A stretch of DNA of 25,826 nucleotides from JAAYZQ01 sp034428935 (GCA_034428935.1 DAOUHB010000110.1:1-25826), one strand, 5' to 3'. Positions 8,602-15,770 are shown, counted from the first letter of the stretch. The notes: a model not told the origin generated them from the sequence alone. Numbers and translations are program-made.

Positions 8602-9071
8602 TCTGTGAGATCGGCCACCCGGCCGCCCACGGCGCGGACCAGGTCCTCGCTGCTCAACTCCAGGCCGGTGTCGTGCCGGCCGGCGCTGATGCTCACCCGG
8701 GGCTCCTGGACGATGTGATGGTCGACATAGATGGGCACGTCCTTGCGCCGCAGCCCCAGGGGCGCGACGGCACCGACCTGGTAACCCGTGATGCGCGGCA
8801 CGTCCTCCTCGGGCGCCATCTCCAGCGTCTTGACCTCCACCAGGCGGGCCAGCTTTTTCAGGCTCAGGCGCTGGTCGCCGCGCACCAGGGCGATGACGTG
8901 GCGTCCATCGGGGCGGCGCACCAGCAGCGTCTTGACGACCTGCTGCAAGGGCACCCCCCGCTCGCTGGCCGCCTCTTGCGCGTGGCTGGCCTTGTGGCCG
9001 TGCTCCAGCAGGGTGAAGGGGATCTTGAGTGTTTCCAGCTCGCGAATGGCGTGGGTGCGGAGTTTGCTCAT
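8598..9071 (-). CDS. ybaK: Cys-tRNA(Pro)/Cys-tRNA(Cys) deacylase (YbaK/EbsC)
   Basis: A single-domain trans-editing enzyme that hydrolyses Cys-tRNAPro made by mistake by prolyl-tRNA synthetase. The 157-residue product shows the family core: HGHKASHAQEAA, VVKTLLVR with the conserved Lys47, RGDQRLSLKKLARL, GAVAPLGLRRKDVPIYVD and VSISAGRHDTGLELS. Length is standard. The ATG overlaps the stop of the upstream P-loop gene as ATGA, and its own stop overlaps the kinase start as ATGA, so the three genes are translationally coupled. Family members differ in which mischarged tRNA they clear; the overall pattern is closest to YbaK, but ProXp-type specificity cannot be ruled out. Confidence 0.93.
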   Translation of the reverse strand: MSKLRTHAIRELETLKIPFTLLEHGHKASHAQEAASERGVPLQQVVKTLLVRRPDGRHVIALVRGDQRLSLKKLARLVEVKTLEMAPEEDVPRITGYQVGAVAPLGLRRKDVPIYVDHHIVQEPRVSISAGRHDTGLELSSEDLVRAVGGRVADLTE

Positions 9072-9619
9072 CTCGCCCTCGTCGTCTCCTCCAACCAGCG
9101 CCGCGCCTGGCGCACCGACCGCAGGCGCACCACTTGCAGGTGGCTGTACTCGGGCCGGCCAAAGAGAATGGGATACTCCTTGCGCCGGCGCCGGTAGGTG
9201 GCAAGTGCCCACAGGATGATCGAGTCGCGGCTCAGAAAAGAGGTGCGGAACGATTCCCGGTTCCCGTGCCACAGCTCCTCGCGCTTGACAGCCCGCCGGA
9301 TGGTCCGCGAGATCACGCGCCACAGCACCACGGGCAGGGCATAGTCCAGCCAGACCAGGGTGTCGGCCCGGCTCCAGACAACGTCGCGCACCTTGCTGTA
9401 GTTGCCGTCGACCGTCCAGGCCTCGCCGGCCAGGGCCTGGGCCGTCTGGCGGCGAAACTCTTCGGTGGGTGGCGGCGTCCAGCCGGGCCCCCAGTGCAAG
9501 GAGTCAAGCTCCACGTGGGGCACACCCAGGCCATCCGCCAGGCGGCGGGCCATGGTCGTCTTGCCCGACCCGCTGGTGCCCACCACCACGATGCGCCGCG
9601 GCTTGATGGCATCGGCCAA
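9068..9619 (-). CDS. P-loop NTPase, adenylate kinase/FlaR-like
   Basis: A small P-loop protein of the group often labelled topology modulation protein (FlaR-like) or AAA family ATPase. The Walker A loop is GTSGSGKTT (residues 14-22). It is followed by VPHVELDSLHWGPGWT, where the Asp is the kinase-type substrate or Mg contact, and by WTVDGNYSKVRDVVW and ADTLVWLDYALP. The C-terminal half is basic, like nucleoside-kinase lid regions. I place the start at the TTG at 9619: it lies 2 nt after the cca stop, has a GGAG ribosome site at good spacing, and no in-frame ATG precedes the P-loop. The one nearby ATG is out of frame. Substrate is unknown. Product length is 183 residues. Confidence 0.84.
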   Translation of the reverse strand: MADAIKPRRIVVVGTSGSGKTTMARRLADGLGVPHVELDSLHWGPGWTPPPTEEFRRQTAQALAGEAWTVDGNYSKVRDVVWSRADTLVWLDYALPVVLWRVISRTIRRAVKREELWHGNRESFRTSFLSRDSIILWALATYRRRRKEYPILFGRPEYSHLQVVRLRSVRQARRWLEETTRAR

Positions 9620-9621
9620 CC

Positions 9622-12228
9622 CTAACTCTCCTCGCGCTCGGCCAGGAGGTGGGCGACGAGCTCCTTTTCCTCCTCCACCGTCTCGATCTCGCCGTCGAGG
9701 CGCGCGTTGCGCACGGCATCCAGCAGGCGGCGGAACAGGGGTGACGGCCGTAGCCCCAGGCTCTTCAGGTATTCGCCGTCCACGGTGGGCTGGACGTGGC
9801 GCAGGCTGGTCTCGTAGAGCCACAGCCTCTGGCGCACCCTCTCCGAGCCGGCGCACAGCCAGGCGATCAGGCGAGCCGGGCTGCTGCTAAAGCGCAACGT
9901 GGCGTCGATCTCCCGGTTCCTGAGCTGGGGCTCCTCCAGCTTCGGGCTCAATTCTCGCAGGTCGAATACCTGGCGCAGCAGTGCCAGGTCCTGGCGCAGG
10001 ACTTTCAGGTGAGCGCCCAGGCCCTCCACGTCCTCCCGCGACATGCGGCAGGTCAGGAGCGCCAGGTAGAGGGCCGGGGCGGGCAGGCCATTCTCGGCGG
10101 CCTGCACGTCCCACCGGCCCGCGGCCACCTCCTCGCGCAGCCGCGCAAAGAGGCGTGCCGTCTCCTCGTCGCTTGCCAGGCGCGGATGGATCTGCTCCAG
10201 CACGCCCAGCTCGTCCAGGCGGTTGAGGGCGTGCTCCGGCTCGTCCTCAGCCAGGATGAGGAGCATCTCGTGGCGCACCCGCTCGCCTGTCACGCGCGAC
10301 AGCATCGGCAGCGCGTTCTCGATGAGCTCGGCGGTGCGCGGCTCGATGTGAAAGCCCAGCCGTTGCTCAAAACGCACGGCGCGCATGATGCGCGTCGGGT
10401 CCTCGATAAAGCTCAGGCTGTGCAGCACCCGCACCACGCGGTCCTGAAGGTCCTGCTCGCCCCCGTAAAAGTCCAGGAGCTTGCCATAGTGATCCGAGTC
10501 CAGCCGGATGGCCAGGGTGTTGATGGTAAAGTCGCGGCGGTGCAGGTCGGCCTTGATGGAGCTTTGCTCGACCTCGGGCAGGGCGGCGGAATGGGCATAG
10601 AACTCCAGGCGCGCCGTGGCAAAGTCGAGGGAGGGGATGCCGAACTCGGCCTCGCGGCCCTCCAGGACGATCTTGGCCGTGCCGAACCGGCCGTGGCTGC
10701 GCGTCCGGGCGCTGACCCGCCGCGCCAGCCTGCGGGCCAGGCGGATGGCGTCGCCCTCGACCACCAGGTCCAGGTCCAGGTTGCGCTCGCCCAACAGCAG
10801 GTCACGGACAAAGCCGCCCACCACGTACAGGCCATAGCCCATCTCCTGGGCCATGGCGCTGGCCTGCTGCAGCAGCTCCAGCAGCGGGCCGGGCAGCGCC
10901 TTGCTCATCTTTTGCGCGATCTCTTTGCGGCGGGGCAACTGGTGGGGCGGGCTGGCCCACAGCTTGATGAGGTCGGTGCGCGTCACAACCCCCAGGATCT
11001 CGCCGCCCTGGACCACCGGCACCTGGCCGATGCCATGCTGGGTCATGATCTGTTGCAGGCGCTCCACCGAGTCCTCGGGGCCGATCCAGATCTCGCCCTT
11101 GGTCATATAGTGCGAGACGGGCATGGTCTCCAGGCGCAGGCGCCGTGCCCGGTCGATCTCGCGGCGCGTCAGGATGCCGACGATCTCGCCGCCCTCGCCC
11201 ACCACCGGGAACCCCTCGAACCCGTAGCGCAGCATGAGCTCGGCCGCCTTTTCCACCGTGGTTTCGGGCGACAGGGTGTGGACGCCGTGGGACATGATCT
11301 GGCCCACGGTCACCAGGGGATGGATGTGCCGCTCCAGCATGTCCAGCAGCGCCTGGCGGGCCGTCTCCAGGTCCATCTCGCGAATGAGGGCTGCCGCTGC
11401 CCGGGTGTGCCCCCCTCCGCCAAAGTGGTCGGCGATGTGCCCCACGTCCACGGCGTCGGTGGTCGAGCGCGCCACCAGTTGCAGATGCTCCCCCAGGTCG
11501 ACGAGCAAAAAGAGCCCTGCCGGGTCGTACAAATCCCGGATCTTGTGGGCCAGGGCCGATATCTCTTCCACGTATCCCTCGGCGCTGGCCGTGGTGACGA
11601 CCACCGTGTGGCCGGCAATGTTGTGGATCTCGGCGCTGTCCAGGAGGGCCTCGTACAGCTCGAGCTGCTGGTCGGTCAAAGGGTGGTGCAAGAAGTCGCT
11701 GACCACCGACAGGTTTGCGCCCCGCTCCGCCAGCCAGGCGATGCTGCGCAGATCGCGCACGGTGGTGGTCGGGTAGGTGAGGGAGCCGGTGTCCTCGTAG
11801 ATGCCCAGGGCCAGGAGCGTGGCCTCCACCGGCGTCACGCGGATGCCGCTCTCCACGATGCGCTCCAGGAGCAGGGTCGTCGTGGCGCCCACCGGCTCGC
11901 CGCTGTAGGTCCAGTTGGGCGGCAGGTCGCGGGCCAGGGGGTGATGGTCGATGATCTGCACCTGCGTCTCGTCCGACATGCCCCGCGGCGTGACCAGCGT
12001 CTGCGTGTCCACGAGGATGATGCGGTCCACGTCGGCCCGGCGGGCCAGGTCCTCGTAGCGAACAAAGGGCAGTTCGTCCCAGTAGAGCGTCAAAAAGTCG
12101 CGCAGGTTCCGGTTGGGGCGGCGCGGCAGGACAGGCTTTGCCTGGGGATAGAGCTTCCAGGCGGCCAGTTGCGACGCCAGGCCGTCAAAGTCGGTATTCT
12201 CGTGGGTGAGGATCAGTTGTTCGCCCAT
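9622..12228 (-). CDS. cca: DHH-CBS-tRNA nucleotidyltransferase fusion (CCA/A/CC-adding type)
   Basis: An 868-residue multidomain protein that builds or repairs the tRNA 3' CCA end. Residues 1-280 are a DHH phosphoesterase domain: THENTDFDG, IILVDTQT, IIDHHPLARD and the DHHA1 motif HFGGGGHTRAAAA. Two CBS domains follow (about 307-425), a regulatory adenosyl-ligand module. The nucleotidyltransferase head runs from about 465 (YVVGGFVRDLLLG, catalytic Asp485 and Asp487 in NLDLDLV, RRDFTINTLA, then EDPTR at 609-613, the class II template motif). The helical body and tail complete the protein. In some bacteria CC- and A-addition are split between two such enzymes, so specificity is undetermined. 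The start at 12228 is preferred because the conserved domain begins there; an in-frame ATG at 12279 would give a leaderless, 17-residue-longer product. Confidence 0.93.
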   Translation of the reverse strand: MGEQLILTHENTDFDGLASQLAAWKLYPQAKPVLPRRPNRNLRDFLTLYWDELPFVRYEDLARRADVDRIILVDTQTLVTPRGMSDETQVQIIDHHPLARDLPPNWTYSGEPVGATTTLLLERIVESGIRVTPVEATLLALGIYEDTGSLTYPTTTVRDLRSIAWLAERGANLSVVSDFLHHPLTDQQLELYEALLDSAEIHNIAGHTVVVTTASAEGYVEEISALAHKIRDLYDPAGLFLLVDLGEHLQLVARSTTDAVDVGHIADHFGGGGHTRAAAALIREMDLETARQALLDMLERHIHPLVTVGQIMSHGVHTLSPETTVEKAAELMLRYGFEGFPVVGEGGEIVGILTRREIDRARRLRLETMPVSHYMTKGEIWIGPEDSVERLQQIMTQHGIGQVPVVQGGEILGVVTRTDLIKLWASPPHQLPRRKEIAQKMSKALPGPLLELLQQASAMAQEMGYGLYVVGGFVRDLLLGERNLDLDLVVEGDAIRLARRLARRVSARTRSHGRFGTAKIVLEGREAEFGIPSLDFATARLEFYAHSAALPEVEQSSIKADLHRRDFTINTLAIRLDSDHYGKLLDFYGGEQDLQDRVVRVLHSLSFIEDPTRIMRAVRFEQRLGFHIEPRTAELIENALPMLSRVTGERVRHEMLLILAEDEPEHALNRLDELGVLEQIHPRLASDEETARLFARLREEVAAGRWDVQAAENGLPAPALYLALLTCRMSREDVEGLGAHLKVLRQDLALLRQVFDLRELSPKLEEPQLRNREIDATLRFSSSPARLIAWLCAGSERVRQRLWLYETSLRHVQPTVDGEYLKSLGLRPSPLFRRLLDAVRNARLDGEIETVEEEKELVAHLLAEREES

Positions 12229-12284
12229 TGCCCGCAACCTGTTGCGTCCCACTCCTCGTTTCCGGGCCTGCTGGCCCATCCGTG

Positions 12285-12313
12285 ATTATACCTGATATCC
12301 TGCCAGGAAGCAA
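12285..12313 (-). promoter_or_regulatory. Probable promoter of the cca operon
   Basis: On the minus strand TTGCTT (12308-12313), a 17-nt spacer and a perfect TATAAT (12285-12290) precede the gene. The -35 is poor but the -10 is ideal. The predicted start falls on the upstream in-frame ATG at 12279, so either a leaderless start there or a leader of about 50 nt to the ATG at 12228 is possible. Confidence 0.45.
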
Positions 12314-12336
12314 AGCCACTTCCGCCGTTCAAGTGG
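12308..12336 (-). terminator. Weak terminator-like hairpin after the HTH gene
   Basis: On the minus strand CCACTT (from 12336 down to 12331) pairs with AAGTGG (12321-12316) around a 9-nt loop and is followed by CTTTGCTT. The stem is only 6 bp and the T-tract is interrupted. It overlaps the -35 of the following cca promoter. It may separate the HTH cassette from the cca operon. Confidence 0.3.
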
Positions 12337-12357
12337 GGATGCGGCGAGGCGCCAGGC

Positions 12358-12798
12358 TCAGGTCAGGCGCTCCAGGTCGGCCCATGGGATCAGCCAATGG
12401 CCCGTGGAGGCCTGTTGGGCGTTGGGCAGGCGGCCGGCGGTGATCCAGTTGCGGATGGTCTGGCTGCTGCAGCTCAACATCCGGGCGGCGTGGCCCGCCG
12501 TGATCAGGTCATCTTGTTCAGGGATGGAAAAATGGCGGCTGGCGCTCTGATAGCGATCCCGGCCGGCGAGCAGGCGGGCTGCATCGGGCACCTGGTTCGA
12601 GATGCGCGTCACCGCCTGCTTGATCCGGGCCTGGACGGCGGCGCGCGTGATGCCCAGGGCTTCGGCGATCTGCTGGTCGTCCAGCCCATCGGCGCGCAGC
12701 AGGGCCACCGCGGTTTCGCTGGGGTTCAGCCGGGCAATGATCTCGGCAAAGGTCTCCTTTTCGATCATGCGGTCGAGGACGGGGTTGTCCCAGATCAT
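12358..12798 (-). CDS. Double helix-turn-helix DNA-binding protein (sigma-r4-like plus excisionase-like)
   Basis: A 146-residue protein I do not recognise as a named family, with two separate DNA-binding modules. Residues 25-66 (PSETAVALLRADGLDDQQIA, then EALGITRAAVQARIKQAV) resemble a sigma-70 region 4 or LuxR-type HTH. Residues 98-146 (DLITAGHAARMLSCSSQTIR, then NWITAGRLPN and a beta-wing ending in WADLERLT) match the MerR/excisionase HTH_17 pattern. The linker is polar. The ATG at 12798 overlaps the stop of the Cys/His-motif gene as ATGA, so the two are coupled. Such small HTH proteins are common in phages and integrative elements, but no integrase, att site or other mobile gene is visible here. 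A role as transcription regulator is inferred from domains only. Confidence 0.8.
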   Translation of the reverse strand: MIWDNPVLDRMIEKETFAEIIARLNPSETAVALLRADGLDDQQIAEALGITRAAVQARIKQAVTRISNQVPDAARLLAGRDRYQSASRHFSIPEQDDLITAGHAARMLSCSSQTIRNWITAGRLPNAQQASTGHWLIPWADLERLT

Positions 12799-13271
12799 AG
12801 CTTCACCCCCAACTCGGCGGCCGCTGCCTCCATTGCCCGGTCGACGATGGCCGACCAGCCTTCCTGGTCCTCGTCCGAGACGGCCTGCCGGTCGCGGAGC
12901 AGGCGGGCGATGGTGCTGACTCCCCGGAAGATAAGGCTTACGAGGCGGACCCGCTGCTCCACCGTCAGCCCTCCGTTGGCCTCGAGCGCCTCGGCCACGC
13001 GAAGCAGGCAGATGCGGGCCAGCGAGATCTCTTCGTCCAGGCTGAGGGTGTCCAGTTTTGGCGCATGGGCCGGCTCCTTGCGCTCGGGGACGTGGAGGCA
13101 ATGGCCCGGGACGGTGGCGCCGGGCTCGTCTCCAGGATGGCGGGCATCGCCAGCGCCGCGGCCGGCGTGAGCGACGCACAGGGGCGGGTCGCTGTCGCGG
13201 GTGGCCCACCGCCGGCATTGCTCGCCGCGCCGGGTCGTAGCGCTACACCTGCGTCGACTGGGGTGTTTCAT
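12795..13271 (-). CDS. Small protein with N-terminal Cys/His (zinc-like) motif
   Basis: A 158-residue protein of unknown function. The N-terminus is rich in Arg and holds a possible zinc site: Cys9, Cys19, Cys32 and His35 in RRCSATTRRGEQCRRW and LCVAHAG. Motifs of this style occur in short proteins near phage terminase genes. The C-terminal half (about 72-156) is predicted helical, beginning LDTLSLDEEISLARICLLRV, and may mediate oligomerisation. The ATG at 13271 is chosen because an AAGGAGGT ribosome site lies just upstream; the frame is open 17 codons further, but those codons run over the promoter. It is followed by the double-HTH gene with an ATGA overlap. A packaging or DNA-binding origin is possible but unproven. 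Confidence 0.75.
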   Translation of the reverse strand: MKHPSRRRCSATTRRGEQCRRWATRDSDPPLCVAHAGRGAGDARHPGDEPGATVPGHCLHVPERKEPAHAPKLDTLSLDEEISLARICLLRVAEALEANGGLTVEQRVRLVSLIFRGVSTIARLLRDRQAVSDEDQEGWSAIVDRAMEAAAAELGVKL

Positions 13272-13312
13272 CGGACCTCCTTGTGACGGATAGGATGAAC
13301 GGCTATAACCAC

Positions 13313-13341
13313 ATCCTACCACGCCTTTGGAGGCCTGTCAA
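13313..13341 (-). promoter_or_regulatory. Promoter of the Cys/His-HTH cassette
   Basis: On the minus strand TTGACA (13336-13341), a 17-nt spacer and TAGGAT (13313-13318) form a sigma-70 promoter with a perfect -35 and a near-consensus -10. The predicted leader to the ATG at 13271 is about 35 nt and contains the AAGGAGGT ribosome site. Confidence 0.7.
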
Positions 13342-13342
13342 G

Positions 13343-13368
13343 TATTTCCGATTCTGTTTTCGGAAATA
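13343..13368. repeat. Inverted repeat next to the cassette -35 (operator candidate)
   Basis: TATTTCCGA (13343-13351) and TCGGAAATA (13360-13368) are perfect 9-bp inverted arms around an 8-nt spacer. The repeat ends one base from the -35 hexamer, a classic position for a regulator. It lies in an AT-rich island unlike the surrounding sequence. Neither strand has a following T-run, so an operator is more likely than a terminator. The double-HTH protein encoded downstream is the obvious candidate ligand. Confidence 0.55.
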
Positions 13369-13435
13369 TATGTATGAGGTTGAGAGGGGAGGCGGTTCGT
13401 CCTGAAAGCGCCGCCTTCTTGGCCCGGTTCAGCTC

Positions 13436-13783
13436 CTAATCGTCGTCGTCCTCGTCGTCGTACCACACGTCCTGCGCGGCGTAGGGCTCCTCGGGCGCGC
13501 TGGTGCCACTGATGGTCAGCACCAGCCCCAGGATGATGACCACGAGCCCCAGGGTACCCACGCAGCAGATGGGCCCCTCGGCAAGGATCATGTACAGCGC
13601 GCCGCTGTCACCCACCAGGGTGTGGATCCAGTCGCCCCACAGCCAGGCGGGCACGCCTTCCACGTCCAGCAGGGCGGTTATGATGGCATAGATGCTGCTA
13701 AGAAGATACGGCAGCAAGCAACAGCTTAACAAGAGTCCGAGTGCGGTGATGATGCATCCCAGGCTACAACCTCGTCGTTCCAT
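13436..13783 (-). CDS. Small membrane protein, Cys-rich with acidic tail
   Basis: A 115-residue protein I do not recognise. Two hydrophobic stretches (about 11-40 and 72-92) predict two membrane passes with a short Trp-rich loop between (PAWLWGDWIHTL). Six cysteines cluster at or near the membrane faces (residues 6, 10, 21, 22, 73, 74). The tail is strikingly acidic, ending DDEDDDD. The ATG at 13783 follows the acyltransferase stop by 3 nt, with a GAGGAG ribosome site inside that gene, so it is co-translated with it. This coupling and the clear membrane pattern support a real gene. The function is unknown; metal binding by the acidic tail is only a thought. Confidence 0.68.
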   Translation of the reverse strand: MERRGCSLGCIITALGLLLSCCLLPYLLSSIYAIITALLDVEGVPAWLWGDWIHTLVGDSGALYMILAEGPICCVGTLGLVVIILGLVLTISGTSAPEEPYAAQDVWYDDEDDDD

Positions 13784-13786
13784 GAC

Positions 13787-14518
13787 CTAGCTCCTCGTTG
13801 AGTTGAAACTATAAGCCTGGACCAGGTCCGGGCGTTGATCGGCGACGTCGCGATAGACGCCCCGATATTCCGGCGGCAGCATGGCCGCCAGGCGATACAT
13901 GATCTCGTCGGTGAAGGCCTGGACCTGGGCGCTGGAGGCCTTGCCCTCCACCGGGGGCGGATAGAACGGCGCGCCGATCCGGACGCGCACGGTGGCCCGC
14001 CGCAGGCGCCGCAGCGCCCAGAACACCTTCTCCTGCCCGGTGCAGGTCACGGGCAGGATGGGCACGCCGGCCCGGTAGGCCAGGTAGGCTGCCCCTGTGC
14101 GACCCCGTTGCAGCCCGCCGGTCTTGCTCCGCGTGCCCTCGGGGGCCATGCCCAGCACCCCACCTCCCTGGAGCACGGCCAGCGCCTGGCGCAGCGCCTG
14201 GCGGTCGACCTCCCCTCGCCGCACAAAGATGGCGCCCAGCGAATGGAAGAAGGGACCGAGCAGCCAGTGTTTTTCCCACTTTTCGCCGGCAAACACATAC
14301 GCCCGGTGGGGCAAGATCACGGCCACCACCGGAGAGTCCAGCCAGTGGAGGTGGTTGGTCACCAGGATATAGGCCCCATGGGCCGGGATCTCCTCACGGC
14401 CCTGGACATCCAGCCGGGACAGGACGCGCAGCAAGATGCCGATGGCGCCCCGCGCCACCCGATACCAGCCCCGGACCTTTAGATCGTAGGTCCCCGACGT
14501 GCTCTCCCCTGTGCCCAT
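13787..14518 (-). CDS. plsC: 1-acyl-sn-glycerol-3-phosphate acyltransferase (PlsC family)
   Basis: A membrane-associated acyltransferase of the PlsC/LPLAT family; the canonical reaction acylates lysophosphatidic acid to phosphatidic acid in phospholipid synthesis. The 243-residue product carries the catalytic H-x4-D motif in TNHLHWLDSP (His56, Asp61), block II GAIFVRRGEVDRQAL, block III APEGTRSKTG (Glu127-Arg130) and block IV GVPILPVTCTG. An amphipathic or hydrophobic stretch lies at about 22-34. A GGAGG site precedes the ATG at 14518. It follows the LysM lipoprotein gene by 81 nt and is tightly coupled to the small membrane protein gene. The exact acyl acceptor cannot be read from sequence. 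Confidence 0.92.
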   Translation of the reverse strand: MGTGESTSGTYDLKVRGWYRVARGAIGILLRVLSRLDVQGREEIPAHGAYILVTNHLHWLDSPVVAVILPHRAYVFAGEKWEKHWLLGPFFHSLGAIFVRRGEVDRQALRQALAVLQGGGVLGMAPEGTRSKTGGLQRGRTGAAYLAYRAGVPILPVTCTGQEKVFWALRRLRRATVRVRIGAPFYPPPVEGKASSAQVQAFTDEIMYRLAAMLPPEYRGVYRDVADQRPDLVQAYSFNSTRS

Positions 14519-14599
14519 GTCTCCTCCCTCTTGCGGTCTCCCTCTGGGAAAACACCGCCGGCCCTTCCAGGGTGCGCTGCTCCGGGGCCCGGTGCCGTC

Positions 14600-15688
14600 T
14601 CAGGGGGTCGCGCTGGGCAGAGGTGTCTCACTGGGCTCCGGGATCTGGTAGCCGACCCACCAGCCCTGGACCTGCACGTCGTAGCGAGCCACGTCGCCCA
14701 CGGGCGTGAGGATGACGTCAAAGGGCGCCCTGGCGCCCGCCAGGAATAGATCCGCGGCGATGGACACCGCTCGCGCCGCGACGACGTGATCCTCGCCGTC
14801 GTAGAGGGTGACCACCACAAGCACGCGCTCCGCGTCGGCCTGGCCCGTGTTGTGCACCTGGCCCTGCACGCGATAGTTCTCGTCCTCCTGCCAGCCGCCC
14901 TGGTCTTCCACCACCTTCAGGTCGGGGTAGCGCGGCCCCAGGTGGGTGCTCGGCACGCCCCCCAACACCTGGGTCTGATACTGGGCAAAGCTCGTGGGCG
15001 GCGCGGTAAAGAGGATGGCAAAGGGCGCCCGTTCGCCCGCCGGCACGATGTCGACCTGGACAAAGGCACCCTCGGCGGCCAGCAACTGGCCCTTCTCGTC
15101 GTGCAGCGAGACCTGCACCTGGACCTCTTCGGCGGGCTGGCCCGACAGGTTCACGACCTCGCCCAGGCACCACAGGCTGTCCACGGGTGTGCGGTGAAAG
15201 GCCAGCCCCTGGATGCGCAGGGCCACGGGCGTGGGCGACGGCACGGCCGTCGGCCCCCCTTCGGCTGGCTGGGCGGGGATGATGATCTCCTGGCCGATGC
15301 TCAGCCGCCGGGGATCGGTGATACCGTTGGCGTTCTGGATGTCTTCTACCGTGACGCCGAACTGGCGCGCGATGGGCAGCAGCGTGTCCCCTGCCTTGAT
15401 GACATAGATCACCGGCGTCGGCGTCGCCGTCGGCGTCGGCGTGTCCGAGGGTGTGGCCGGCACGGGCGTAAAGGTTGCCCGCCGCGTGGCCGTGGGGCGC
15501 GCTGTGTCGGTGGGAAGCGCCGTGACACCGGCCACTGTCGTGGCTGTGGGGGGCTGGATCAGGCGGCCGCAGCCCGCCAGCGCAAGGTGGCCGATGAGCA
15601 GGATCCATGCTGCGGGCGGTACTCCACGCCGGAGCGCTTTCTGTGGTGAGCCACAGCGTAGCATGGTTCCGGGCCTCGCTCGGTTCAA
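14600..15688 (-). CDS. LysM-domain lipoprotein with two FxLYD-like domains
   Basis: A 362-residue surface lipoprotein. The signal peptide ends in the lipobox LALAGC, with Cys40 the predicted lipidated residue. A Thr/Pro-rich linker follows (about 48-92, with TPTPTATPTP), then a LysM peptidoglycan-binding domain beginning YVIKAGDTLLPIARQFGV and ending near QEIIIPAQ. Two related beta domains come next: GEVVNLSGQPAEEVQVQVSL and GQVHNTGQADAERVLVVVTL, matching the FxLYD pattern. A second Pro/Thr tail ends the protein. The start is a TTG at 15688 because an AAGGAGG site sits 4 nt upstream; an in-frame ATG 24 nt further in is too far from that site. Likely a cell-wall or envelope anchoring protein; ligand unknown. 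Confidence 0.85.
   Translation of the reverse strand: MNRARPGTMLRCGSPQKALRRGVPPAAWILLIGHLALAGCGRLIQPPTATTVAGVTALPTDTARPTATRRATFTPVPATPSDTPTPTATPTPVIYVIKAGDTLLPIARQFGVTVEDIQNANGITDPRRLSIGQEIIIPAQPAEGGPTAVPSPTPVALRIQGLAFHRTPVDSLWCLGEVVNLSGQPAEEVQVQVSLHDEKGQLLAAEGAFVQVDIVPAGERAPFAILFTAPPTSFAQYQTQVLGGVPSTHLGPRYPDLKVVEDQGGWQEDENYRVQGQVHNTGQADAERVLVVVTLYDGEDHVVAARAVSIAADLFLAGARAPFDVILTPVGDVARYDVQVQGWWVGYQIPEPSETPLPSATP
15414..15443. repeat. Imperfect GGCGTC hexamer tandem repeat
   Basis: Five consecutive hexamers read GGCGTC, GGCGTC, GCCGTC, GGCGTC, GGCGTG on the plus strand. They encode the Thr/Pro/Ala linker of the LysM lipoprotein. Slippage here would lengthen or shorten the linker in frame. 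Confidence 0.6.
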
Positions 15689-15705
15689 TTCTCCTCCTTG
15701 ATCTC

Positions 15706-15719
15706 GCCGTCATGACGGC
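15706..15719. promoter_or_regulatory. 14-bp perfect palindrome at the lysM transcription start
   Basis: GCCGTCATGACGGC is a perfect palindrome with no spacer. It begins at the predicted +1 of the LysM gene promoter and covers the early transcribed region, ahead of the ribosome site at 15691-15699. The position and symmetry suit a dimeric repressor. No regulator is assigned. Confidence 0.5.
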
Positions 15720-15725
15720 AGCCAG

Positions 15726-15754
15726 ATTGTAACAAAAGAGGGGGGATAAGTCAA
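15726..15754 (-). promoter_or_regulatory. Promoter of the LysM lipoprotein operon
   Basis: On the minus strand TTGACT (15749-15754), a 17-nt spacer and TACAAT (15726-15731) form a strong sigma-70 promoter. The leader to the TTG start is about 30 nt. Its -35 lies 16 bp from the -35 of the divergent aminopeptidase promoter. Confidence 0.8.
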
Positions 15755-15770
15755 ACAACCCTTACCCGGT

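Noticed and set aside
9796..12285. 829-residue plus-strand open frame antisense to cca
   Set aside because: The minus-strand frame contains DHH, CBS and nucleotidyltransferase motifs; the plus frame shows only Gln/His/Leu-rich shadow sequence.
12297..12360. Possible attachment site or repeat flanking the HTH cassette
   Set aside because: I could not find matching direct repeats at the two ends of the cassette, and no integrase gene is in the window.
13390..13416. Weak GC hairpin after the small membrane protein gene
   Set aside because: Only 6 bp with a 15-nt loop and no T-run; not enough to call a terminator.
14535..14599. Terminator-like sequence with a T-run between lysM and plsC (minus strand)
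   Set aside because: The arms pair only with a bulge and a loop of over 20 nt; operon continuity is more likely.
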